64,000 nt of DNA, from assembly GCA_026168455.1 (NCBI GenBank), contig CM047429.1:10270643-10334642 (forward strand), written 5' to 3'. Under the pieces are notes generated by a model. It was not told where the DNA came from and did not search any database. It worked only from the letters and a program-made list of their open reading frames with translations. The position numbers and the translations under genes are program-made. This stretch comes from Theocolax elegans. Its lineage: Eukaryota > Arthropoda > Insecta > Hymenoptera > Cerocephalidae. Below, piece after piece: positions 53,524-64,000 of the stretch (within the stretch, counting starts at the first letter, position 1; each line of letters begins with the position of its first letter).

Positions 53524-54012
53524 ATGGGATTGACGAAAGTACAAAAATTAGTTGTAAAAGGGATTGAACCATATAGCGACGATGCTTCTATGTTAAATGA
53601 TGAACACATATTAGAATTTAATAACATCCTTGCTTTAACTCTTTTAGTTCAAAAACCATATAATATTCACCCAGTTCAAATGAATAATGAATACATTCAA
53701 TTGTTATTTTCTGGAAATTATGAAAAAGGTCATTGGATTTGTATGTATTACAATAATAGAACGATACACATTTATGATAGTTTAAATGCTAAATATTTGC
53801 AAAATGAACATAAAGTATACATCAATAGATTATTTCCAGATAGTCAACAATTAAAAATTGTTTTTGAAACAGTGCAATTTCAAACCAATAGTTATGATTG
53901 TGGAATTTTCGCGATAGCTTTTGCTGTCACTATTGTATTTAATTTATGCCCATGCAGTTTAAACTATGATATTTCCCAAATGCGTTCACATTTACTAAAA
54001 ATACACGGGTGA
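53524..54012 (+). CDS. Ulp1/SENP-like (C48) cysteine protease, transposon-associated
   Basis: The 162-residue frame starts at ATG 53524. The catalytic order is His70 (KGHWICMY), Asp85 (IYDSLN), Gln120 (QFQTN) and Cys126 (YDCGIFA), with six residues between Gln and Cys as in Ulp1-type enzymes rather than seven as in the adenain-like gene at 12306. The enzyme type cleaves ubiquitin-like proteins or viral/transposon polyproteins. Short stand-alone versions like this are common in insect DNA transposons and giant-virus relatives, but no transposase lies beside it here. All catalytic residues are present, though a deletion near residue 37 has removed about 10 residues present in the inverted copy. 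Confidence 0.75.
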   Translation: MGLTKVQKLVVKGIEPYSDDASMLNDEHILEFNNILALTLLVQKPYNIHPVQMNNEYIQLLFSGNYEKGHWICMYYNNRTIHIYDSLNAKYLQNEHKVYINRLFPDSQQLKIVFETVQFQTNSYDCGIFAIAFAVTIVFNLCPCSLNYDISQMRSHLLKIHG

Positions 54013-55384
54013 ATAAAAATTTAACAGTATACTTTTCTTTCCTTAACTTACACTGTTACAGAGCCCTTATTATATTAATATTAAATGGATCATGCACTGA
54101 AAAAATATATGACTCATGAAATGTATACCTTACCAGCACGTCCTCGCCGTAAGAGTCGAATAACAACATTCATATGTTGGCTAACGCTGGAAGGATAAAT
54201 ATATTTTACGGAGCGTGTGTTACAACTATACACGAAAAATCTAAATGACTTCAGTACAACATGTCTTGGTCTGCAGGAAACGACATCAGGTTTTCATCAA
54301 ATATACTATCCAAGAGCCTAACTCTCATCCAATAATGTATAAATAGTTATTTAGAATTATCAAATAAAACGAAAACATTGGAAAGTCGACACAAAACATA
54401 TGAAGTTCTCACATCTTTTCAACTCGTCTAAGCGAGATCAAGATTCGAGATGCCTTTTTGAAACGAATGCCCGCTCATATACTATATAGGACCCCTTCAA
54501 TAATGATGAAAATGGAGTCGAAATCTTACGAATGAGTGACATTTGACGGATTCTTTGAATATGACGAAATAATTGATAGTCATTAGATGATCAAGTTTTC
54601 AGTTGAACTTTATTTTCAGTTCTGACTTTGATGTTTTTTTTAATCTATAACATCTTTTAAAAAACCAAAATATTGGAAAGTCAACACAAAACATATCGAG
54701 TTCTCACACTCTTTTCAATCGTCTGTACAATAGTAGTTACATATAATTTTAAAGAAATTTTGATTAATTTTAAAACTTTAGTGGTTATCTATCATATTTT
54801 GTTTATTTCTCAATTTTTTTTACAAAAACGACATCTCAGTCACTACATTAATTATACCATAATCCTCTTCGCAATGCGCAAATTATCATTGTTGGTGTTA
54901 AAAGTAGAGTAGGGTTATAAAAATATTTTTGTAATTTTTATAAAATATTATGTGTAATGTCATGTTTATAAAATATATTATAAAAAATATTCTTTTTTTA
55001 TGATTTTTAACACATTAATTAAGTAAAATATTAAAATATTATCGAAAATAGGCTTAAAACAGGTGCAAATACAAAAAACTCCTTGCAGGATAAAATTTGT
55101 CGAAGGGCTTTAATCGAAGAAAATTTAAATTTATGTGCATAGAAACTTCAACTTTACACAGCGAATTTGGTGTATCTATAAAAATGCAATTTCTGCCTTG
55201 ACAAACCCAATTGGTTTACTAATTATTTAAAAAATGTAATGTTTTTCATTTAAAAAATGAACATAAAAATGTCACATTTAACTTTAAAGAAAAAAGGCCG
55301 TGTAACTATTTTACATATACTCATCTAAAATAAGCACGATCAAAATACAACCGAATGAGCGTTAGCGAGCGAGGTATCTGTTGC
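54013..55384. other. AT-rich region, no gene recognised
   Basis: There is one ~50-base direct repeat (54376-54428 and 54669-54722, both with TTGGAAAGTC.ACACAAAACA), otherwise nothing I can name. A 79-codon frame at 54673 shows no conserved motif. The end (about 55345-55392) is slightly GC-richer with GAGCGTTAGCGAGCGAGG. Confidence 0.5.
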
Positions 55385-55852
55385 TAGTTGATTAATTTAT
55401 GACAATTAATCATTTTATGAGGTTTATGAAGCATAACTTTCACCAGCAGTCTTGGTCGATAATATAACCACCGTCATTCGAAAGCTCTCGAATAAGGTGA
55501 TCTTTTGAGCGGTGTTAGATTAAAATCAATTGTGGCGTGGTCGCCTTTATTGATAATCAATATTTCCTAGTGTCCTATCTCTTCGAGATTTTAAAATTCA
55601 GAATTGTAAAATCAAAATTTGTATATAATGTTTTTTCAAATAAATCAATAGATTTTGAGATAAATGGATTTAAAAATAGCAATATTTTTAGAAAATTAAA
55701 AAATTTTCATTTTTCATGGTAGAATAACTCTCAGTCACATTATTTTTAACATCTAAAAATTGTTTTGTGTTTTCTGAAAGATATTTCCAGCCTGTTTTTA
55801 AAGTTTGCTGCGATTTAACATTTTCATCATACCGCTTGACGTGAAATAGCCC
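55385..55852 (-). mobile_element. MITE copy 5
   Basis: The right end is CTTGACGTGAAATAGCCC followed by TA repeats. The interior matches 43205-43560 and 43600-43882. The opposite terminus is missing. Confidence 0.65.
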
Positions 55853-55924
55853 ATATATATATATTATTAAAAGCTTACCTAGGCCTACATATATTTACAG
55901 TATTTGTTGACAATTTTTTACATG

Positions 55925-56368
55925 TTTTTTTTTTTTATGTTATTTAACGTCGCTCTATTTATGCTGCCAGGGCTAATCAGCGACGGAGGTGAACGGTGTG
56001 TCTGTAAACAAAGCATATGTAGTTGAAACAGTGGTGCTTGTGTCCATCGGAAGATATCATCGGTCACTGTAATTAGTCTAATAATTACAGTTTCCTGTCC
56101 TCCCGATGGAACCACCGCGATCCTCTTTACATCTTCGCGTCCCTAACGTTCCCTATAGTTCAGATGCCCGTGCCTCTCATGCACTGACAAGTGCACGAAA
56201 CGCACGCGCGCCTGAACTGGCGTCACATTATAGTGACACGCCGAGCCACTGAGTCGCGGTGTTCGAAAAATGCACATGAAAAAATTTTCAGAGGTACACG
56301 TCTGGGATCGAACCCACGACCCTCGGTGTGAGGGTCGGGAGCTCTACCCATGAGCCACCGCGGCTCCC
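55925..56368 (-). mobile_element. tRNA-derived SINE with poly(A) tail and target duplication
   Basis: On - it begins GGGAGCCGCGGTGGCTCATG, with a tRNA-like head (A-box-like TGGCTCATGGG, B box GGTTCGATCCC) and ends in a 12-base poly(A) (55925-55936). Flanking copies of TTTTACATG (55916-55924 and 56369-56377) are the target duplication. The unrelated body (about 55940-56290) contains the palindromes GTAATTAGTCTAATAATTAC and GGCGTCACATTATAGTGACACGCC-like sequence. Confidence 0.8.
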
Positions 56369-56398
56369 TTTTACATGTTGTTTATAGACTTTACATGC

Positions 56399-56811
56399 TT
56401 ATTGATTATATTTATATCTATTATACATTAATTTTGTTTCGAAGAATTTACATATTATTTGTAGGATTTTAGTATCTAGTATAGCCAAGAAGGATTTAAC
56501 TGTGTATGGCGGATATTGTTTATATTTTTTCAAATTTTTTATTAAATGTGTTCTTTGTGAATCAATTTTATGATAGTTCCAGAAAATATGGTTTAAATCT
56601 TAAAATGCTTCCCCACATTCACATTGAGGATTAGCTATTATATGTACTCGAAAAAGAGATGCCGCTAAATTATAGTGATCGTCACGGCATCTATTAATGG
56701 AAACTATAGTTTTTTGATTCAGTTTTTTTTTAATGAACCAAGGTTTTTTTGTTTCTGTTATATATATTTTAAAATATTCTTTACCTTTTCTATTTCCTTG
56801 TTCTTTCACAT
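56399..56811 (-). pseudogene. LINE ORF2 C-terminal part
   Basis: Reads KGKEYFKIY, KPWFIKKKLNQKTIVSINRCRDDHYNLAASLFR and CECG, then DLNHIFWNY, the conserved tail of I-like LINE ORF2. A frame change lies near 56600 and the stop is at 56399-56401. Confidence 0.7.
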
Positions 56812-58357
56812 TATCACGGGTTCTTTGGCTGCGGGCACGTGCAATGCCAAGAGGCACGTGATATTTTGGGCTATGGGTGCCGTTTAAAAGAGAAATAATA
56901 AACCCTTTTTTTTTATATTAATAATGATAGGGCGGCAGGCGCTGTGTCGAAGAGCAGCGCCACTCGTAATTTTCAATTGGTCGTTCAATGAGACGACCAA
57001 TAGAAAAAAAAAATAATAGTACTTACTGTACGTAATTCGACTCGCACCTTGCTCAGTCGGAGTGTCGTGTGGTCGAAACGGCAGGTGCTTTGCTTATCAA
57101 TAGGATAGGTAGCTTATAAACTAATAAATGAAATAATAAGCCAATAGATAAGACTAATGTCGCCTTTAATTTTCCTCTTTCAGGTGTTCTAAAAGGAATT
57201 ACAAGGAGGCGGTAATATTTACAATATACACATAGGGTTTTAGTAATCAAAAGTGCAGAAGGCACTTGAACAGCACAAATGATTAAATACGTACGTCGAA
57301 CGTGCAGCAGGCACGTGAAAACGCAAAAGATTTAGATTTTTGGTGCAGAAGGCACTAATAAAGTAATTGAAAATCTGATTGCCTGAAGGGCTTATTCTCC
57401 ACTTAATTAAAAATATTGAGGTTTACAAATATAATTAATATATTAAATTGGATAATGAAATCGAATATAAATCAAAATATAAAAGAATCAATATAGGTTA
57501 GGAGTGCCTGAAGGGCTAACGCCGCGTGCTAAGGCAACTGGCGTATTTAACTGTACGTCGACGTACAAAATATGGCCGAAAAGATTACTTAGCTTTACTA
57601 CACCCTCGGCTTGCCGCGTTGCACCTCGTCGTGAGTTAGGCCCTCGTCCCGACGGATAACTAGTATTACTAGGCAGGCGGTAGCCTCCGGTGCCTGGACT
57701 TTTATTAATTATTGCTAAGTAGAGACATAAAGAAACCCCCGCGACGCGGATGTGGAGCTACGGCCGTCAGCGTCCAGCCTCGTTGCCAGCCAGGAGAAAA
57801 GTCGACGAGCTCGGCACGCCGATGCTCGACGGAAGCACGCTCACCCCTCTCCTCGAGATTCGTGGGTGTAGCCGATTGGTCAGTGCCGGTCGGACCATTG
57901 ACGATCTCCTCTTTCTGTCGTTCTGGTTGCTCGTATCGTGGCTTCTGGAAGGTACAGGGCTTTAACTATGTCTCTCAGTACTTTTCCATGGAATTTAAAT
58001 ATTCAATATTTAATAAGCCTGACACTTAGGCAAGGCGGGAATCGCCATACATTCCAATTTATAGCGACAGTACAAATGAGAGGCAAAACTTAGCTTTTAT
58101 AGATCTGCGTGGCCGATTGGTGCTGTTGACGGCCTGTAGGCTTCCGAGTTAGTTATGCGAATGCAGTTGCAATGGGCTGGCGCTTTCTGTCGTAGTTCTC
58201 CGTAGGGTTCTCTCGTATTTACATTCATGTAAAATAAGTTGTTTTTCCTAATTTTAATTTCTATTTTTGAGTTTTGATTAATAACCTCAAGACGCATAGT
58301 GGAGGGACATTCGTCCTGGTTGCTGAGGCAATGATTTTTTATATTTGCCGCGTTACA
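56812..58357. repeat. Insert in the LINE with ACAT duplication (probable solo LTR)
   Basis: A 1546-bp segment splits LINE ORF2. It is flanked by ACAT (56808-56811 and 58358-58361). The + strand runs from TATCACGGG to CGCGTTACA; the right end is LTR-like, while the left shows TA instead of TG, possibly by mutation. Inside are repeated short motifs GTGCAGAAGGCAC and GCCTGAAGGGCT but no long ORF. Confidence 0.45.
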
Positions 58358-60580
58358 ACATATTGATCAGTGCTTCAGTAAGCTTGTTTTTTGAAATTTC
58401 ATATAAGTCAGTATAAGGGATTAGATGGACATTAAGGTATTTTTTTTCAGTAGCTATTTTGGCAGCTCGATCTGCTTTTTCGTTTCCTATTAGCCCCAAA
58501 TGTGCGGGTATCCAAAAGAATTTTAGATTTTGTTCTCTATTATTTTTTTTTAATTCCATCGATTTATTCCTAATTTAAAGTATGTACGGGTTGGTAGAAG
58601 CATTCATTTTTGTATTTTTTAAGTTCTGTAGTGCACTCAAGGAATCCGAGAAGATAAATATATTACGATCGGCGTTTAGTAATGTTATATCCATAGCTTC
58701 ATTGAGAGCAATGCACTCTGCTGTAAAGACAGAGGTATTACGGTTTATACTTTTTATGATCTCCAGTTTTATTTTTGGTGCAACGCATGCTATTCCAACG
58801 CAGTTGTTATCCAGTATCTTGCTGCCATTCGTGTATATCTCCAAAGCATTGTGTTTGTCCAAAAATGTTTGAAATGTCAAAATAGGATTTTTTGAATTAG
58901 TTATTTCTTTTCCAAGGTTAGTTTCAATTGGTATAGATGTTAAATGTGTGTCATATTCGTGCTCGAAAATAATGCAGTTGTTCTGTACCTCAATTGAGTC
59001 AGCATGTATAATTGTGTTCTCTACGCATTGAAAAATATTTCTTTTTCTATTTTTATTAATTGGCATCGCATATATGAGTTGGTTGTACATTACATTATTT
59101 TGATTAGAAAGTACTCTTGCTAGATATCTATTTCCTAAAAGCTTTGCTCGGTCTCCAATTAATAGAAGTTACGATTCAGCTATTAAAATATTAATCGGAG
59201 TACTTCTTCTATAACCTAAGGCAATTCTTATGGCTACGAACTGTATTTGTTCAATTTTTCGTGAAAATTTTTTATTGAGTGGAAAGTAGATAAAGCTAGC
59301 GCAATCAATTAGAGAGCGAACGAAGCTTTTGTACAGTGTTAGGAGAGTTTCCGGTCCTGCACCCCACCATGTACCGCATAAATATTTAACAATGTTTAAT
59401 GCTTTATTGCATCTGGTTTGGAGCATATTTATATGAGATTTGAACGTCATCTTGTAATCAAAAACAATACGTAGTAAGCGCACGGTTTCACTCGACTTAA
59501 TTATACAATTATTTATTAGAATTGTAGTTTCTCCTAGCGTTATTTTTTTATTATTAAAATGGATAAGAACAGTTTTTTCTGGTGACAATTCAAGGCCTAT
59601 ATTTGCTAGATTGTTTTGAATTTTTGCTATCGAGTTTTCTAGTAGGATTTGACAGCTATTTAGTGGTGAGGCATTAGAGTATATTGCAATATCATCCGCA
59701 TATTGCAAAACTGTTATATTTTTTGGTAAATTTATATCAATACCCTCAACATATATAAGATAGAGTAGTGGGCTTAGTACCTCTCCCTGCGGAACTCCTT
59801 TACTTACTTTTACTATTTCAAAATTCTTAACATGTGTGTAGATCCGTTTTTCATACGTTATATATTATACAAATTTTATTACTTTTTCGGAGCATTCTAT
59901 ATCATCCAGTTTGTGTAATAAGATGTCGCTAAGTACATTATTGAAAGCCCCTGAAACATCGAGGAAAGCAGCTAAAACATCTGTATAAAAGTATTATCGA
60001 CTTGATAAGTTAAGTTTACTAAATTGTCTATACACGACTTTCCTTTACGAAAACCTGTTTGATTTTTAGGAAGTATGTTATTTTTCTCAACCCAGTACTC
60101 TAATCTGTTTTTTAATATACCTTTAAATATTTTTAATAAACAAGAAGTTAGGGAAATTGGTTTCACGCTGCTCCCATCCGGTTTGTCGAAAAAATGCAAG
60201 CTTAAGTCTCTCCATGAATTCGGATAATTACTCATATTCTACATATCAGTATAAATGTCAATAAGTAATAATTTATATTTTACTGTCATCCTTTGAAGTA
60301 TCTCATAATCTACTCCGTCTAGACCCGGAGATGAGTCTTTTTTTGTTGAATTTAGTACTATATTAGATTCCATAAACGAGAATAGACTGTCAAAAAAATA
60401 GATTTTCTCGGCAAACCGGTATAGAGTCAGGGTTGGTGCTAACCCATGGTGGTGAGAGTTTGTTTATACATTTGACACATTCTTCCGCATGTTTGTCATC
60501 ATTGTTTACTGCATTGTAGTTAGCTTTCACCCATCTATTTTCCAGAACTTTCCATATATTCCATACGCACGACTGATAAG
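58353..60580 (-). pseudogene. LINE reverse transcriptase and RNase H, several frame breaks
   Basis: RT begins with SSPGLDGVDYEIL near 60320 and PISLTSCLLKIFK..NQTGFRKGKSCIDNL (about 60030-60145). After a frameshifted part (59709-59971) comes QYADDIAIYS (about 59680) and the thumb (ALGYRRSTPINIL). RNase H follows with IYTNGSK (Asp to Asn change in the usual YTDGS motif), TAECIALNEAM, FSDSLSAL and FWIPAHLGLIGNEKADRAAK (58450-58530). The RNase H places it nearer the I clade than Jockey. It is inactive through multiple stops and frameshifts. Confidence 0.8.
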
Positions 60581-60584
60581 TCAG

Positions 60585-62640
60585 TGAAATGCTCGCAACA
60601 GGTATAATCGAACCCTCTGCTAGGAGCTGGTCTAGTCCTGTGGTTATGGTCCACAAGGATAATGGCAAGTACGGGTTCTACTTTGATTTCAGGAAAATTA
60701 ACGCAGTAACTAAACCGGATGCGTATCCCCTTCAAAAAATGGATAGCATCCTGCGCAAATTACAAAATGCGCGATATATAAGCACTCTGGACCTGAGTAG
60801 TGCATAGCACCAGATCCCGCTCCATGTCGACTCTCGTGAGATAACAGCTTTTACGGTACCGCCTATGGGCCTGTACCAATTTACACGAATGCCATATGAA
60901 CTCAACAATGCTGGTGCGACATTCCAGTGACTGGTAGATCGTATCATCGGTCCTAGCCTTGAACCATACGTATATTCCTATCTCGAGGATGTGATTATTA
61001 TGTTCGAGACTTTTGAGGAACATGTAAAGTTACTCAAGACGATACTCTCGCGAATCAAGGAAGCGGAACTAACTGTCTTTTGCGAGAAAAGCATATTTTG
61101 TCAAGAAGAGGTAAAGTACCTCGTGTACTGGTGAACCGCGACGGTTTCCGGCCCAACGGAGCTAAGATTGAACCGATATTGAACTACCCTGTCCCTAACA
61201 ACCTTAAGCAGCTAAGGAGGTTCCTGGGAATGGCGTCATGGTGCAGGAAATTTTTGAAGAATTTCGCGACGATCACCGAACCCCTTACCTCTTTAACTAA
61301 GAAAGACCGTAAATACGAATAGCTGGCGGAACAACGAATCTTCTTCGAGCAGTGTAAGATACTTATCGCGACGGCTCCGGTCCTACATCGTACTTTATTT
61401 GACGAGATGTTCATGAATCTGGTCGAGCGGGTGAACAGAACTTTAAAAACCATGTTAGTCGCGTTTATCGAGAAGGACCATAAGAACTGGGACTCGAATT
61501 TGTCCGAAATCGTGTTTGCGTACAATGCGTCCAAGCAAAGGCCGTGCTAGCCCAGCAAAGTTGATTTACGGTAGGCAACCAATACCTCTCGGCTCGTTAA
61601 TGAAACACGAAGAAAATGCAGCACTTATCGAGGAAAATAAAATCGCGCTCGAAGACTGGAAGGGACGCCTAGACAGGTTACCACTGTTCCACGGTACAGC
61701 GGCTGACCGAGCGAAGTCAGCGCAAGAAAAGCAAGCGGGTTACTACGATAAATGCCGTCGCTTCGTCGAGTACGAGACGGATGATCAAGTTTGGAGGCGT
61801 AATAAGGTGCTCTCTTCGGCCGCTTGTAACGTGTCGGATAGACTTACATCGAAATACAGAAGGCCGTATTTGGTCTCGAGAGCCATTGGCACGAACATCT
61901 ACTCGCTGATCGACTGGGATGACGAATGAGATTCTCCCGTCCACACAGAACAACTCAAGCCGTACCTACGTGGTGTAAACCCAGAAGAAGACGACTTCGA
62001 GAAGACTCTTCCACCGTTGCATGCATCGTGCACAAAGACGGGTAATTGTCCATCCTCGAATAGCGAAAATATTGTAAATGCGAGTGAGCGTGTAACCGAG
62101 ACAAGTGATAGGGGCATCATGCCGTCCCCGGATGAATGTTTGACCGAGCCGACTGTGCTCCCCAAGCGTAACCACGTTCAACTGTATCTAATATAGCGCG
62201 TAAAGATAATCAGAAGTTCCACCAAACCGCGCCTGAGGAGGTAGTACGTCGTCCAGGCTACCCACCGGGTTCTAAGAAACCTAAGCCGTCCGTAATAGCG
62301 TAAAACTGGTCGCTGCGTAAAACTCAAAATTGCGCGTATACTTGACACGCTCTCTATCCTTGTCCTCCTCTGAGTATCATTCCTTTTGTACTCATTAACC
62401 TCCCTATATGCACCACCCCGATTTCGCTCTGAGAACGTAGTGGCAGAAGCCGGATACCTGCGTGGTAGCCAATGTTTGGGAGGGGGGTGTGACGAGTGAC
62501 AGCATCGAGAGTCACTCGAGATGGTTCTCCGTCGTCTGGCTCGTACGGACCTCCGATGAGACTGCGCGAGGGACAAAAGGGAGGGGGAATGGTAGAGTAA
62601 ACGACGAGCCATCGACAAGGTGCTGCGGTACTCCTGTCCA
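60585..62640 (+). pseudogene. Gypsy element 4: decayed relative of element 3
   Basis: RT starts MLATGIIEPSARSWSSPVV, and the sequence follows element 3 with many stops (for example TAG at 60805, TGA at 60928) and frame changes. It retains the part of RT that element 3 has lost. YLED replaces YLDD. Near 61411 RNase H is joined directly to the integrase segment NLVERVNRTLKTM, deleting RNase H and the integrase core. The C-terminal part (61516-62300) follows with an AT-hook remnant (RPGYPPGSKKPK). The polypurine tract GGGAGGGGGG (62478-62487) and the first ~150 bases of LTR (from 62488) end it. Confidence 0.78.
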
Positions 62641-62970
62641 ATTTTGCATCTGTAATTAAAGCATTGAATTTTAGATCCGTTATTATTATTGAGTACACAT
62701 TTAAAAATTTTATCAGGAATGAGTAACCTAATATACATTCTTTTAAGTTATATTCACAACTTTTTTTGCGCAAGGAAAAAATAAATATATTATCTATTCT
62801 TGAAAAAACATAATTTTGAAATATATATACATATACACGCACGCACACACAAACACACACACACACGCACTCACGCACACACGCACGCACCTACATACGC
62901 ACGCACGTACGCACACACGCACACGCACACGCACATACCCACACACACACACACCCAAATACATACACCC
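62641..62970. repeat. Tail of the dispersed repeat and long CA microsatellite
   Basis: Bases about 62690-62815 match the end of the dispersed repeat (ATATTCACAACTTTTTTTGC). They are followed by a long (CA)n/(CACG)n tract (62832-62962). Apparent frames here are low complexity. Confidence 0.7.
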
Positions 62971-64000
62971 GTGTCGGGAATGCTGGTCCCGCATCGTGGC
63001 GCCTCCCCACGTGGTGATAGGGGAATGCTTTCCAGATATGGATGGTACCGAAAAAATCAAATATTCGGGGTGAACCAAAACCAGATAGGGGAAGGCACCC
63101 GGAATTAAACCAATTATGGATAGTGAGGTTAAAACAACACCACCCCAAGCGGGCATGGCAGTCCTGTCAAATCCCGCCACTATTTCCGATCGGGTGAAAG
63201 CCCCGGTGGTCAGTGCTGGTCCCACGGATTTTGGGGGGAGACCAAACTCACACCGTTAAAATGGTAAGTGCTGTAGAGGCAGAGCTTTCCTCCGTCTGCG
63301 TGAGAAAATAGACACCCTGGTGGAGTTTGTTCTTAATAAGAACAACATCCACAATGAAATCAAGTCTCTGGCGAGGGCTACCAGCAGGGCCCTACGTGAG
63401 TATGCTCGGGTAAGAAAAACGCAGCAAACGAGAGGAAGCGAAAATAGCTCGGCGGGCACGCGCAGAGATGGAACGTGCCAGACATCGCCTATCTTTCGCA
63501 AAGAGGCGCGCTAAAATAAGGCGGACAAGAGGGAGAGACCCTCTCGACTACAGAATCCGCCGAAGAGGAAGAAACAGGCAAAACAACCAGCCAAGGAAAC
63601 CGGACCAGTCGAACATAGTACCGGAAACAACAATAACCAGCTGAAGTCACGCGCGTGGGCAACAGTTGTACGCAAGGCCAAGAAACCAGGCCAAAAGCGC
63701 AAGCAGCTGGAGCAGACCAAGGATGTCGGAGGGCCGACTGGTGTGGTTAAAGGATCGAAGGCGGTCTTGAAGTCAGTCCGTCCAGATGCCATAAAGATCA
63801 AAGCGATGGCAGGGTGGTCTTACGCCGACATCTTGAGACAAATTCGAACGGCTCCAAACCTCAAGCCACTCGGACAGAGAGGTTTCGAATATCCGGCGCA
63901 CAAAAGCGGAGGAGCTCTTGATAGAGCTGGATAAGCCGGGAATCACAGCTCCGGAATTCCAGGCCGCAGTCTCGTCCACGCTAGGTGGTACAGTGGAGGT
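62971..64000 (+). mobile_element. R1-clade (Waldo-like) LINE copy 2, running off the window
   Basis: A 5' UTR of about 290 bases (62971-63260) precedes the ORF1 start at 63261 (MVSAVEAE). Relative to copy 1 there is a deletion of about 90 bases after codon 6 and further indels, so ORF1 is frameshifted (recognisable parts: TLVEFVLNKNN near 63315, RRDGTCQTSPIF near 63465, PDAIKIKAMAGWSYADI near 63783). It begins directly after a CA microsatellite, like copy 1, and is cut by the window end. Confidence 0.72.

Larger units (their letters stand above)
55868..60585 (-). mobile_element. I-like LINE (with RNase H), 5'-truncated, carrying a SINE and a solo-LTR-like insert
   Basis: On - the order is RT (60580-59169), RNase H (59090-58353), an insert (58357-56812), the C-terminal ORF2 region (56811-56399), a 3' UTR with a SINE insert (56368-55925), and the 3' end ATATATGTAGGCCTAGGTAA followed by TA repeats. 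The endonuclease and ORF1 are absent; the 5' break adjoins the decayed Gypsy element 4. Confidence 0.8.

Noticed and set aside
54673..54912. A 79-codon hydrophobic frame
   Set aside because: Lies in AT-rich repeat DNA, partly in a direct repeat copy, with no conserved motif.
55345..55392. A Helitron 3' end at TTGCTAG|T after GAGCGTTAGCGAGCGAGG
   Set aside because: No true inverted repeat forms in the GAGCG..CGAGC sequence, so the hairpin part of the signature is missing.
56293..56368. A functional tRNA gene on the - strand
   Set aside because: The B box is good, but the anticodon arm does not form a normal 5-base stem with 7-base loop and the sequence continues into a SINE body with poly(A) and target duplications.

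Overview
The window looks like a transposon-dense, AT-rich stretch of an insect nuclear genome. The mixture of a Polinton/adintovirus, a Penelope-like element, tRNA-Arg-primed Gypsy elements, R1-clade and I-like LINEs, a tRNA-derived SINE and many AT-rich foldback/MITE repeats fits an arthropod; an ant or other hymenopteran is my guess, not something the sequence proves. I see no ordinary single-copy host gene.

Region 1 (1-~13.9 kb, + strand) is a long Polinton (Maverick)/adintovirus-like element with both transposon and virion modules, read head to tail: an orphan ORF, a protein-primed family B DNA polymerase with a spliced 5' end, a packaging ATPase, two small conserved structural-type proteins, a phospholipase A2-like protein, a retrovirus-type integrase with chromodomain, penton (single jelly-roll), an adenovirus pX/pVI-like basic protein, the double jelly-roll major capsid protein, a conserved protein of unknown role, an adenain-like maturation protease and a terminal orphan ORF. 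Polymerase and ATPase supply replication and genome packaging, integrase supplies integration, and penton, hexon-like protein and protease supply the particle. Polymerase, ATPase and the PLA2 protein are broken; the capsid genes, integrase and protease are open. The terminal inverted repeats were not found.

Region 2 (~14-25.8 kb) is nested repeats. An AT-rich dispersed repeat is split by an ~8 kb foldback element (15155-23195), and the left arm of that foldback is split by a Penelope-like retroelement (15879-20549, 16-bp target duplication). The Penelope reverse transcriptase is itself split by a 278-bp TTAA-flanked piggyBac-type MITE. A second palindromic MITE and several microsatellites follow.

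Region 3 (26.7-48.4 kb, - strand) holds three Gypsy-type elements. Element 1 (26740-39488) has three LTR copies in tandem, a 2.6-kb leader with an array of compensating hairpins, intact gag, and pol lacking the integrase core. Element 2 (to 42149) is a 5'-deleted pol fragment with LTR pieces. A probable solo LTR and a MITE separate it from element 3 (44254-48360), whose integrase carries an AT-hook tail.

Region 4 (48.4-64 kb) has a further copy of the dispersed repeat, two 5' pieces of an R1-clade (Waldo-like) LINE both sitting next to CA microsatellites, a Helitron-like 3' end, an inverted pair of Ulp1-type protease genes, an I-like LINE on the - strand carrying a SINE and a probable solo LTR, and a badly decayed + strand relative of Gypsy element 3.
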